A DNA stretch of 33,963 bases from NCBI GenBank assembly GCA_003635185.1, contig PYJA01000072.1:1-33963 (forward strand), read 5' to 3'. A program made the position numbers and the translations under genes. This DNA is from Candidatus Poribacteria bacterium (GTDB lineage Bacteria; Poribacteria; WGA-4E; WGA-3G). Shown here piece by piece: positions 16,410-23,415 of the stretch. Each line of letters begins with the position of its first letter. The stretch's first letter is position 1. The notes beneath the pieces are model-generated. The model had not been told where the DNA came from. It saw nothing but the letters and a program-made list of their open reading frames with translations, and ran no database searches.

Positions 16410-17237
16410 TTACCGATAAAGAGTGTCTATCATTCGTGCTGCACGGACTGTAGCCTTAACATCATGGACGCGTACAATATCTGCCCCATGTGCGATTGCC
16501 CAACAGACCGTAGCGATAGAACCTTCAACCCTTTCAGTTACAGGAAGGTCTAATAGGTTGCCAATAAAAGATTTTCGTGATGTGCCGATTAATATCGGCT
16601 TGTTTAGCTGCTTGAATACGTCAAGATGTTTTAAAATCTGTAAGTTCTGTTTGATAGTTTTGCCGAATCCGATGCCAGGGTCTACAATTATACGGTTTGG
16701 ATCAATGCCGTTTTGTGTTGCATCGTTAATCCAACTTTCTAATGCCTCGTAAATTTCTTCCACAACATTTTTATACTGCGGCGACTGTTGCATTGTCCGT
16801 GGTGTTCCCTTCATGTGCATAAGAATAACACCTGCTTCCATTTCTGTTGCAACGTGTGCCATCGCGGCATCCCCACGAAGTGCGGTAATATCGTTGATGA
16901 TATGTGCCCCGGCTTCAAGTGCTTGTTGAGCTACCACTGCTTTTGTGGTATCAATAGAAAGTAGAACATCCAGTTGTTCAGAGTTAAGGGCACGGATAAC
17001 CGGTAGGACCCTATGTAATTCTACTTCTGCTGACACCGGTTCTGCTCCTGGGCGCGATGATTCTCCGCCGATATCAATAATAGTTGCCCCTTCTGCTACC
17101 ATGGTTTTAGCATGCGCAATAGCCGTGTTGACCTCAAGATAGTCCCCGCCATCCGAAAAGGAATCGGGGGTAACATTTAGAACACCCATAATATGGGTGA
17201 TACCACCAAAAGAGATCGATTTGCCGCGACAGTTCAT
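16410..17237 (-). CDS. folP: Dihydropteroate synthase
   Basis: A 275-residue TIM-barrel enzyme that condenses 6-hydroxymethyl-dihydropterin diphosphate with pABA to dihydropteroate in folate synthesis. All signature loops are present: [15 protein letters not shown] (pterin/diphosphate loop 1), [17 protein letters not shown] (loop 2), [17 protein letters not shown] [21 protein letters not shown] and the phosphate-binding GTSRKSFIG. The length is typical. Its ATG overlaps the ftsH stop by 4 bases (ATGA), implying coupling; ftsH-folP neighbours are common in bacteria. The pABA-linked beta-RFAP-like gene sits further down the same strand. Confidence 0.96.
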   Translation of the reverse strand: MNCRGKSISFGGITHIMGVLNVTPDSFSDGGDYLEVNTAIAHAKTMVAEGATIIDIGGESSRPGAEPVSAEVELHRVLPVIRALNSEQLDVLLSIDTTKAVVAQQALEAGAHIINDITALRGDAAMAHVATEMEAGVILMHMKGTPRTMQQSPQYKNVVEEIYEALESWINDATQNGIDPNRIIVDPGIGFGKTIKQNLQILKHLDVFKQLNKPILIGTSRKSFIGNLLDLPVTERVEGSIATVCWAIAHGADIVRVHDVKATVRAARMIDTLYR

Positions 17238-19150
17238 GTGAGGGGTTTAGCTGGCAACTGCGGCCGGGGGCCGAGTATCTCTTCAATTTCTTCGGTAATT
17301 AATGTTTCCCGTTCTAATAAGGCATCTGCAAGCAATTTTAAACCGTCAAGATTCGTTTCTATAATTTCTTTCGCCTTTTCATAACATTCCATAATAATGT
17401 CGTAAACGGCTTTATCAATAGAGATCGCTGTTTCTTCACTATAATCTTGGTGTACTGCCAATTCTTTGCCGAGAAAGACCTGTTCGTCTCTTCTGCCGAA
17501 AGCTAATGGTCCCAACGGACTCATTCCCCATTGCGTGACCATTCGGCGGGCAAGATGGGTTGCCTGTTCAAAATCGTTTTGTGCCCCAGTCGTCTGCTCA
17601 CCGAAGATGATTTCTTCAGCTACACGCCCACCGAGTGCAAAAATAATATGTGCAAGGAGTCCCTTCTTATTTAGATTATGTCGTTCTTCCAGTGGTAGCT
17701 TAGCTGTTACGCCCAATGCTCTACCACGCGGGACGATTGTACATTTATAGTTCGGGTCACTTTCTGGCACAAAATGTAACATGAGAGCATGTCCTGCTTC
17801 ATGGTAGGCAGTGATGCGCCGTTCTTCCTCACTAATCACCAGGCTACGGCGTTCGGGGCCCATTAAGACGCGATCTTTAGCTTCATCAAAGCAGCTCATA
17901 TCAATCGTTTCTTTGTCTTGCCTTGCGGCAAGGAGTGCGGCTTCATTCGCCATATTTTTCAGGTCCGCTCCTGAAAATCCAGGTGTCGCTTTCGCTAAGA
18001 TCTCTAAGTTAACATCCTCAGCGATTTTATAAGGTTCTTTTGTGTGAACGCCGAGAATCGCTTCTCTGCCACGAACATCGGGTAAATCAACGATAATCTG
18101 ACGGTCAAACCTGCCGGGGCGCAATAGGGCAGGGTCAAGAACATCGGGACGGTTTGTAGCTGCGATCACAATAACACCTTCAGACGATTCAAAACCTTGC
18201 ATGCCGACAAGAAGTTGATTTAAAGTTTGTTCGCGTTCATCATGCCCACCGCCGATGCCAGCCCCGCGATGACGACCAACGGCATCAAGCTCATCAATAA
18301 AAATGATACAGGGTGCGTTTTTCTTGCCTGTTTCAAATAGGTCACGGACTCTGGATGCCCCAACCCCGACAAACATCTCAACAAAATCGGACCCGCTGAT
18401 GGTAAAAAATGGTACCTCTGCTTCACTTGCAACGGCTTGCGCCAACATTGTTTTACCAGTCCCGGGGGGACCGACTAACAACACACCTGTAGGAATTGTC
18501 CCGCCGAGTCTCTCAAACTTTTTAGGTGCTTTGAGAAATTCGATAATTTCTTCAAGTGCCTCTTTTGCCTCATCCACCCCTTCGACATCTTCAAACTTTG
18601 GTAACTTCTCATTTTCAGTATGGAGTGTGGCACGGCTTTTGCCAAAGGAAAGTGCGCGGTTTCCGCTCCCTTGCATCTGCCGAGATAGAAAAATCATCAA
18701 CCCCAAAAATATCAATAATGGAACTATTGTTGTGCCGAAAACAAGCAACCAGTTAGGAAAATTAGAGGCAGGTTTGGCTTTGTAACGGATACCGACTAGA
18801 TCAAGTTTCTCCTGGATTCCGTAATCGTCATTTGTATCACGACTTGCTTTAAATTCTCCCGCCCATTTTTCAGGCACCACCACATCTCTCCCTTTCAATT
18901 CAGCCGTAATTTTCCACAGAGAGTCCTTGTCAAACTTACCTTCAATCCACTCATCATCAAGAATCAGATACCCGTCAAAGGGGTTACCTTGCTTCTCTAT
19001 CTCTATGTATTCTTTCGATATGTAGTAATGAAAGTCGGATGTTGCTAACTGGATAACAAGGTCGCCACGGTTGATAAGTTGGTAGATAGCGACAACAACA
19101 ACTAACCCTAAAATAAACCATACAAACATGTTTTTCGTGTTCTTGTTCAC
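17234..19150 (-). CDS. ftsH: ATP-dependent membrane zinc protease FtsH
   Basis: A 638-residue membrane AAA protease for quality control of membrane and regulatory proteins. Layout: TM1 (about 8-26), a periplasmic domain (27-132), TM2 (133-155) and the AAA module. The module has Walker A GPPGTGKT (227-234), Walker [13 protein letters not shown] (281-292), pore motif FVGVG and the second region of homology [18 protein letters not shown]. The M41 peptidase follows, with the zinc motif HEAGH (450-454) and the later Asp ligand region [12 protein letters not shown]. The length is normal for the family. It is first in a minus-strand run and has a consensus promoter about 170 bp upstream (19318-19346). 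Confidence 0.97.
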   Translation of the reverse strand: MNKNTKNMFVWFILGLVVVVAIYQLINRGDLVIQLATSDFHYYISKEYIEIEKQGNPFDGYLILDDEWIEGKFDKDSLWKITAELKGRDVVVPEKWAGEFKASRDTNDDYGIQEKLDLVGIRYKAKPASNFPNWLLVFGTTIVPLLIFLGLMIFLSRQMQGSGNRALSFGKSRATLHTENEKLPKFEDVEGVDEAKEALEEIIEFLKAPKKFERLGGTIPTGVLLVGPPGTGKTMLAQAVASEAEVPFFTISGSDFVEMFVGVGASRVRDLFETGKKNAPCIIFIDELDAVGRHRGAGIGGGHDEREQTLNQLLVGMQGFESSEGVIVIAATNRPDVLDPALLRPGRFDRQIIVDLPDVRGREAILGVHTKEPYKIAEDVNLEILAKATPGFSGADLKNMANEAALLAARQDKETIDMSCFDEAKDRVLMGPERRSLVISEEERRITAYHEAGHALMLHFVPESDPNYKCTIVPRGRALGVTAKLPLEERHNLNKKGLLAHIIFALGGRVAEEIIFGEQTTGAQNDFEQATHLARRMVTQWGMSPLGPLAFGRRDEQVFLGKELAVHQDYSEETAISIDKAVYDIIMECYEKAKEIIETNLDGLKLLADALLERETLITEEIEEILGPRPQLPAKPLT

Positions 19151-19317
19151 AACTTATTGCCTCGTTTCGATTGAAATTTACCACACTTTGAGTGATGCTG
19201 TAGACTATAGCAGGCATTCAGAACAGACACTCAATTATATGCACGCTCACGTAATTTTAGCGGCACCCTGCTTATTCTGTGTTTGTTTTTAGAAAGATGT
19301 TTGAACTTTTTGCGTAA

Positions 19318-19346
19318 ATTATAACACACTTTTTGCTTAATATCAA
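19318..19346 (-). promoter_or_regulatory. Promoter of the ftsH-folP-acpS run
   Basis: Reading minus, TTGATA (19346-19341), a 17-bp spacer and a perfect TATAAT (19323-19318) form a strong sigma-70 promoter. The ftsH leader would be about 160 nt; no riboswitch fold was recognised in it. Confidence 0.75.
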
Positions 19347-19383
19347 CTGAAATTTAAAATTTCTTCTCATGCCACTATTATAA

Positions 19384-19412
19384 CCTAAGTTGCTACATAG
19401 TAGCAACTTAGG
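19384..19412. other. Perfect 12-bp palindrome upstream of the ftsH promoter
   Basis: CCTAAGTTGCTA (19384-19395), loop catag, TAGCAACTTAGG (19401-19412). It lies about 40 bp upstream of the -35 box of ftsH and abuts the transposon-like element starting at 19412. It could be an operator, a terminator or part of the mobile repeat. Confidence 0.7.
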
Positions 19413-19733
19413 GGTGTGTAAATATTTTGGCAAAAGTTTGGGATAAGGTGCGTTGTTTGAGACGTTCCCATTTTTGCTGTCTGAATCGCGGATTATCGCG
19501 GAGGACACCAAATCAACGGTATGTATCATGGCGAATGCCGGACGCGCATTCGCCTTTAGGCATTCCCCGGAGGACGCGGATGGGGGGTTGGCAAGATAAG
19601 TTCCTTTTCAAGAGATTGCGGCAAACTTTGGATAAGCATTTGGGAATCCCCAACTCAAAAATCCGCGAAATCTGTGAAATCTGTGGCAATCCGCGATTCA
19701 GACAAAAACGGGTGACAAAAACTTTACACACCC
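19412..19733. mobile_element. MITE-like non-coding element with nested inverted repeats
   Basis: The ends carry an 11-bp inverted repeat, GGGTGTGTAAA (19412-19422) and TTTACACACCC (19723-19733). Further in is a 17-bp perfect pair, TGTCTGAATCGCGGATT (19478-19494) and AATCCGCGATTCAGACA (19688-19704), whose outer flanks also match apart from a 3-bp indel. The centre holds a 9-bp hairpin GGCGAATGC (19530-19538)/GCATTCGCC (19546-19554). No transposase frame is present; short open frames here have no family signature. This fits a non-autonomous palindromic mobile element of about 320 bp. The remaining intergenic bases, 19734-19817, show nothing definite. Confidence 0.6.
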
Positions 19734-19817
19734 ACTTTACACATCCATCTTGCCATTACACCGCAAATATGTTAAAATACCATAAATAGTCCATAATCCA
19801 TAAAGAGTTCAGCAAAG

Positions 19818-20306
19818 ATGGGAAATGCCTTTAAAAAAGCCCTAATCGTGTTCATCGGACTCGCGTATCGATGGGTTAAGTCGTTCACGATAACCTTGTA
19901 TCGATGGCTTAAGTCGTTCATGATAACCTTGTATCGATGGGTTAAGTCATTCACGGTAGTCTTTAAAAAAACCTTAATTGCATTCATTGGATTTATTGTC
20001 ATTTTGGCAGGTATCCTAATCGTTGTCATCCAACGTTATTCACAATACGGTTCAATTCCAGATACGATGGAGATGGTAGATTTTCGAGGAATTCTCGTGG
20101 CATTTTTAGGCGCGGCAATCCTGAGCCTGATTAGCGTTGTCCTCACCTTCAACTTAGCGCGGGCATGGGTAAAGGAGCAACCGGAATTGGCTGAACACAT
20201 CTTTCGGTACGCGTTAATAATCAACCTCAGTCTTATCATTATATTTGGCGGTTTAGCAGGAGGGATAATCATTTTACGCACTTTATGGACAATTGGCTAT
20301 TTTTAG
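19818..20306 (+). CDS. Small membrane protein with N-terminal 11-residue repeats (unknown function)
   Basis: 162 residues, not recognised. An FKKALIVFIG segment (5-14) is followed by three 11-residue units, YRWVKSFTITL, YRWLKSFMITL and YRWVKSFTVVF (17-49), and then a second FKKTLIAFIG (49-58). The repeats are basic and amphipathic. After them come three likely membrane helices (about 57-75, 92-113 and 128-153), with VAFLGAAILSLISVVLTFNL and LIIIFGGLAGGIIILRTL. It looks like a small integral membrane protein whose basic repeat lies on the membrane surface. No strong Shine-Dalgarno is visible, so the start is uncertain. The infC promoter begins just after its stop codon. Confidence 0.6.
   Translation: MGNAFKKALIVFIGLAYRWVKSFTITLYRWLKSFMITLYRWVKSFTVVFKKTLIAFIGFIVILAGILIVVIQRYSQYGSIPDTMEMVDFRGILVAFLGAAILSLISVVLTFNLARAWVKEQPELAEHIFRYALIINLSLIIIFGGLAGGIIILRTLWTIGYF
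19866..19964 (+). repeat. Three 33-bp tandem repeats
   Basis: Units start at 19866, 19899 and 19932 with TATCGATGG(G/C)TTAAGTC, differing at only a few bases. They stay in frame within the small membrane-protein gene and encode 11-residue YRW units. Confidence 0.92.
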
Positions 20307-20335
20307 TTGCATTTATGTTAAAAATGTGATATAAT
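20307..20335 (+). promoter_or_regulatory. Promoter of infC-rpmI-rplT
   Basis: TTGCAT at 20307-20312, a 17-bp spacer and a perfect TATAAT at 20330-20335. It leaves a leader of roughly 200 nt before infC. Confidence 0.75.
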
Positions 20336-20362
20336 ATCATAATTAATGTTTGCACGATATAT

Positions 20363-20503
20363 TTCTGACACTGTATTAGCAAGTGTCTGAATTTGTAAGA
20401 ATTGGTTTATTTGAATACAAGCACATGTTTGGTGAAATTTAGTTATGTGCGGGAAAAGGTTGTTGATTTTGTTTGCAAAAACCTGATTTTTTGTCCCCGC
20501 ACA
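20363..20503 (+). promoter_or_regulatory. Structured 5' leader of the infC operon
   Basis: Two stem-loops are visible in the leader. One is TTCTGACACT (20363-20372)/AGTGTCTGAA (20382-20391), 9 of 10 paired. The other is TGTGCGGG (20446-20453)/CCCGCACA (20496-20503), enclosing an inner AGGTT/AACCT stem. The second ends 27 nt before the infC Shine-Dalgarno. Long structured leaders before infC-rpmI-rplT often bind ribosomal protein L20 for feedback control. That role is inferred here by position, since no specific L20 motif was checked. Confidence 0.45.
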
Positions 20504-20543
20504 ACCGCTGATTGATTAGCAGCACAACTTGGAGGTGTGAAAA

Positions 20544-21089
20544 ATACACTATAGAGGTAGACGTACACAGAAACCACGGGCAAGAAAAAGCCGTTCGAAT
20601 TATCAGATTCGAGCCAAAGAGATTTTGCTCATTGACCATGAAAACAAGCAAGTCGGTGTGATGACTCCGCGCGAGGCGATGGAACGTGCTGAAGAAGTCG
20701 GATTGGACTTGGTGGAAGTATCTCCAAATGCCAACCCTCCCGTATGTAAGATAATGGACTACGGGAAGTATCAGTACGAAAAGAACAAACGTGAACGAGA
20801 GGCGCGAAAGAAGCAAACAAAGATCGTTCTGAAAGAGATTCAATTCCGCCCAGATACAGCTGAGCATGATTATCAATTTAAGAAACGTCACGTTGAAGAC
20901 TTCTTGAAAAATGGGTGGAAGGTCCGAGCCACAGTGCGTTTCCGAGGTAGGGAGATGCTGCATACGGAGTTAGGCAAAAACATGCTCGCTCGATTGGAAG
21001 CGGATGTTGCCGAAATTGCAGAGGTCGAACAGCCTGCTAAGATGGAAACACGTACTATGTCCATGCTCTTGACACCGAAATCTTCATAA
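20544..21089 (+). CDS. infC: Translation initiation factor IF-3, probably initiating at AUA
   Basis: IF-3 binds the 30S subunit, prevents premature 50S joining and rejects non-canonical start codons. The conserved N-terminal motif (SNYQIRAKEILLIDHENKQVG) begins before the first usable canonical start, the TTG at 20625, so that TTG would cut it off. Upstream the frame is open only to a TGA at 20538. The fitting initiator is ATA at 20544, with a perfect GGAGG (20531-20535) 8 nt before it. The result is 181 residues with a basic tail like that of E. coli IF-3. Further motifs: PREAMERAEEVGLDLVEVSP, NPPVCKIMDYGKYQYE, EIQFRPDTAEHDYQFK and KVRATVRFRGREMLH. Family identity is certain. The AUA start is inferred from frame, Shine-Dalgarno and family length; in E. 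coli the AUU start of infC mediates autoregulation. Confidence 0.9.
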   Translation: MHYRGRRTQKPRARKSRSNYQIRAKEILLIDHENKQVGVMTPREAMERAEEVGLDLVEVSPNANPPVCKIMDYGKYQYEKNKREREARKKQTKIVLKEIQFRPDTAEHDYQFKKRHVEDFLKNGWKVRATVRFRGREMLHTELGKNMLARLEADVAEIAEVEQPAKMETRTMSMLLTPKSS

Positions 21090-21231
21090 CTCAAGATTTC
21101 CCCATTGCAAGTGTGTGGCAAATTCGTGCTTCTCTTATGATTTGACGGCTTTTGAAAGAGAAGTATCGTTTGTGAGGAGACCGTGATTCTCCCTATTGAT
21201 TTTTTGCGTCTATGCCTACCTCTCACTCACA

Positions 21232-21266
21232 GTTCGTAGGTCGGGTAGAGCAAAGCGAAACCCGAC
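21232..21266 (+). repeat. REP-like palindrome (infC-rpmI spacer)
   Basis: GTCGGGT (21240-21246)/ACCCGAC (21260-21266) with a 13-nt loop, preceded by GTTCGTAG. It resembles the widespread bacterial GGTTGGGTAGAGC...AAACCCAAC type of intergenic repeat. The diverged copy at 9499-9534 is in the opposite orientation. The infC-rpmI spacer is about 256 bp, long for this operon, and otherwise holds a weak hairpin (GGAGA/TCTCC near 21177-21193). Confidence 0.75.
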
Positions 21267-21294
21267 AATCAATTTCGATCAACGGTGTGCGATT

Positions 21295-21320
21295 AATTAT
21301 AAATCTACTATAGTTTGAAT
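21295..21320 (+). repeat. 26-bp motif shared with the 13880-13905 repeat end
   Basis: It matches 13880-13905 at 21 of 26 positions, both keeping AATTATA, ACTATA and TTGAAT. Here it sits 26 bp before the rpmI start. It may be the end of the same palindromic family or a remnant of it. Confidence 0.4.
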
Positions 21321-21345
21321 AAGCCATCAACAGAAGGATATTGTT

Positions 21346-21537
21346 ATGCCAAAAATCAAAACACATAAAGGCGCAGCAAAACGTTTTAAATTTACCGCAA
21401 AAGGAAAGATCCGCCGCAATCGTGCGTATGCGGGACACCTTTTTATCTCAAAATCTGCGAAACGGAAACGCCGTTTAAGACAAAGCACATTGGTAGACCC
21501 GAGTAACGCAAAACGTTTGAAACGTCTAATATATTAG
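21346..21537 (+). CDS. rpmI: 50S ribosomal protein L35
   Basis: 63 residues and strongly basic. MPKIKTHKGAAKRFKFTAKG and GHLFISKSAKRKRRLRQSTL are the classic L35 signature and give full family length. A Shine-Dalgarno AAGGA lies 7 nt before the ATG. L35 is a small protein of the large subunit. It is the middle gene of infC-rpmI-rplT and is followed by rplT after 9 bp. Confidence 0.98.
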   Translation: MPKIKTHKGAAKRFKFTAKGKIRRNRAYAGHLFISKSAKRKRRLRQSTLVDPSNAKRLKRLIY

Positions 21538-21546
21538 GAGTTCAGA

Positions 21547-21894
21547 ATGGCACGAGTAAAGACAGGGAATGTCCGCCGGAAGCGGAGGAAACGGATACTC
21601 AAACATTCCAAAGGATATCGCGGTGGACGCAATAACCTAAAACGTACCGCTATGGAGGCGGTTGAAAAAGGGTGGAACCACGCTTATGCACACAGACGTG
21701 CACGCAAACGCGATTTTAGAAAACTTTGGATTATGCGTATTAATGCCGCCGCAAGACTGCACGGACTTACATATAGTCGTTTTATGCACGGCCTAAAAAC
21801 AGCTGGCGTTGAGTTGGATAGGAAAGTTCTCGCTGATATTGCTGTGCATGATGCAGCAGGATTTGAACAACTTGCCGCCCTCGCAAAAGGGTAA
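21547..21894 (+). CDS. rplT: 50S ribosomal protein L20
   Basis: 115 residues. [20 protein letters not shown] and [20 protein letters not shown], with [20 protein letters not shown], are diagnostic of L20, an early 23S rRNA assembly protein. It has a good Shine-Dalgarno (AGGAG, 6 nt). In many bacteria L20 represses its own operon by binding the infC or rpmI leader, so it is the natural regulator of the structured leader at 20363-20503 (inference). The phenylalanine T-box starts about 40 bp after its stop. Confidence 0.98.
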   Translation: MARVKTGNVRRKRRKRILKHSKGYRGGRNNLKRTAMEAVEKGWNHAYAHRRARKRDFRKLWIMRINAAARLHGLTYSRFMHGLKTAGVELDRKVLADIAVHDAAGFEQLAALAKG

Positions 21895-21932
21895 GTTATA
21901 CCGATACATCTGCAAATAAGATATTACACTGT

Positions 21933-22178
21933 TAAAAGGCAATGAAGGGACACAGTAGGCAGTTGAGACCTCTCAACAAGAAAGACCGCGTCATCGGTTG
22001 GAAGCGTGGTTTTGAGAGCAGCTGCTGAATTTCATCCTGGAGCCAATTAGACAAAAAATAATGAAGCGGGCAGATTTTATCAATCTGTCAAGCGGGGTGG
22101 TACCGCGGAAGTAGATACCTGTCGCTTTCGTCCCCAGAAGGAATTAACCTTTATGGAGCGAAGTGATGGGTATTTTTG
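21933..22178 (+). ncRNA. T-box riboswitch, phenylalanine-type, controlling pheST
   Basis: The conserved T-box AGCGGGGTGGTACCGCGG is at 22091-22108, with TCGTCCCC (22128-22135) available to pair with its GGGG in the antiterminator. Upstream, a stem I-like region ends in TGAATTTCATCCTGGAGCC. The specifier position reads TTC (22031-22033; TTT one base earlier also encodes Phe), agreeing with the downstream phenylalanyl-tRNA synthetase genes. Uncharged tRNA-Phe would bind the specifier and the T-box bulge and favour antitermination. The competing terminator is at 22115-22177. No clear promoter was found between rplT and the T-box, so read-through from the infC promoter is possible. Confidence 0.9.
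22115..22177 (+). terminator. Rho-independent terminator of the T-box
   Basis: The left arm from ATACC (22115) pairs with the right arm ending GGGTAT (22173). About 14 consecutive pairs including G-U wobbles, a 2x2 internal loop and 3 more pairs precede TTTTT (22173-22177). The left arm includes the bases the antiterminator needs, so the two folds exclude each other. Confidence 0.8.
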
Positions 22179-22210
22179 TTGACAAATGTAATACATAGGA
22201 ACGCTCTCTT

Positions 22211-22241
22211 CCTGTAGGAGCGACCTCCTGGTCGCGACAGG
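22211..22241 (+). repeat. REP-like palindrome upstream of pheS
   Basis: Outer arms CCTGT/ACAGG and inner GCGACC (22220-22225)/GGTCGC (22230-22235) with loop tcct, in a 31-bp unit reading TGTAGGAGCGACC TCCT GGTCGCGAC. This is the form of dispersed REP palindromes in other bacteria. It lies after the T-box terminator and inside the pheS leader. Confidence 0.7.
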
Positions 22242-22293
22242 CAGAAAATCACGTATTGGTATTGATTAAAAATAAAATGAAATAGAGGCAACT

Positions 22294-23310
22294 ATGAAAA
22301 CAGAATTAGAAGCGATTCAAGCAGAAGCACTTGAAGCTTTGAAAGATGTTAATTCATTGGACACGCTTGAATCGCTCAGAATAGCGTATTTTGGACGTAA
22401 GGGAAAGTTGACAGATGTTATGAAAGGCATGGGACAACTTTCTAATGAAGAACGTCCGATAATTGGAAAACTCGGTAATGAAGTGCGTGCTGCACTAACC
22501 GAAGCATTTGAAGCGGCAAAGAATGCTCTGGAGAGTCAACAACAGGAACAGCAGCTTGAAGCAGAATCTATTGACATAACACTTCCCGGACGAAAACCTG
22601 CGTATGGCAAAGCGCATCCGGTCATGCAAACATTAGAACGGATTGAAGCAATCTTTATGCAAATGGGTTTTCAAGTGGTGACGGGACCAGAAGTTGAAAC
22701 AGAGCATTACAATTTTGACGCACTCAATACACCGCCTGACCACCCCGCGCGAGATCTACACGACACATTCTATCTAACAGATGGGCACTTGTTACGTACC
22801 CACAACTCGCCTGTTCAAATACGCGCGATGGAGAACCAAAAACCGCCGGTACGCATTATTGTACCGGGAAAAGCGTACCGTGTTGATTACGATGTCTCAC
22901 ATACGCCTATGTTTCATCAGGTTGAAGGATTGCTTGTGGATAAGCATGTTACCTTCAGTGAACTGAAGGGGGTTTTGGTATCTTTCGCGCGGCAGATGTT
23001 TGGCGACCAAACGCAGATGCGTTTCCGCCCACATTTTTTCCCCTTTACAGAACCGAGCGCAGAGGTGGATATCTCATGCACGATGTGTCGTGGTAAAGGG
23101 TGCCGCAGTTGTGGACACACAGGATGGATTGAGATTTTAGGTGCAGGTGCTGTTGACCCAGAGGTGTTCCGCGCTGTCAACTATGACCCAGAGGAGGTTA
23201 CCGGTTTTGCTTTCGGCATGGGTGTAGAGCGAATTGCAAACCTACAGTTCCGTATTCCAGATATCCGCACCTTCTATGAAAACGATCTCCGTTTCTTACA
23301 TCAGTTTTAA
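22294..23310 (+). CDS. pheS: Phenylalanyl-tRNA synthetase alpha subunit
   Basis: 338 residues, full length. An N-terminal coiled coil (about 1-85, tRNA binding) is followed by the class II catalytic core: GPEVETEHYNFDALNTPPDH, HPARDLHDTFYL, SHTPMFHQVEGLLVD (motif 2 region), FRPHFFPFTEPSAEVDIS and the C-terminal GFAFGMGVERIANL (motif 3). CTMCRGKGCRSCGHTG is a Cys-rich turn also common in other PheS proteins. It charges tRNA-Phe together with PheT as an alpha2beta2 enzyme. Expression is under the Phe T-box. The Shine-Dalgarno GAGG lies a few bases before the ATG. The gene order after rplT is the same as in E. coli. Confidence 0.97.
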   Translation: MKTELEAIQAEALEALKDVNSLDTLESLRIAYFGRKGKLTDVMKGMGQLSNEERPIIGKLGNEVRAALTEAFEAAKNALESQQQEQQLEAESIDITLPGRKPAYGKAHPVMQTLERIEAIFMQMGFQVVTGPEVETEHYNFDALNTPPDHPARDLHDTFYLTDGHLLRTHNSPVQIRAMENQKPPVRIIVPGKAYRVDYDVSHTPMFHQVEGLLVDKHVTFSELKGVLVSFARQMFGDQTQMRFRPHFFPFTEPSAEVDISCTMCRGKGCRSCGHTGWIEILGAGAVDPEVFRAVNYDPEEVTGFAFGMGVERIANLQFRIPDIRTFYENDLRFLHQF

Positions 23311-23315
23311 TAGTA

Positions 23316-23388
23316 GACACTCTTGTTGGAGGGATTTGTAATCCCGATTTCTTGACACTCTTGTTGGAGGGTTTGTAACCCCGATTTT
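23316..23388 (+). repeat. Two tandem hairpin units between pheS and pheT
   Basis: Copies at 23316-23351 and 23354-23388 share GACACTCTTGTTGGAGG and CCCGATTT-type ends (period 38). Each forms a hairpin with loop TGT: GGGATT/AATCCC at 23331-23345 in copy 1, and GGGTT/AACCC at 23369-23381 in copy 2. The stem sequences differ but stay complementary. Confidence 0.85.
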
Positions 23389-23415
23389 CCGTGTACCGTA
23401 TTGAAGGACTTACCT

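Noticed and set aside
19866..19964. Three direct repeats resembling a short CRISPR or tandem-site array
   Set aside because: Units are contiguous without spacers and stay in frame in a protein gene.
20439..20963. 174-codon open frame on minus across infC
   Set aside because: It is antisense to the infC leader and gene, whose protein is unmistakable; no recognisable domain.
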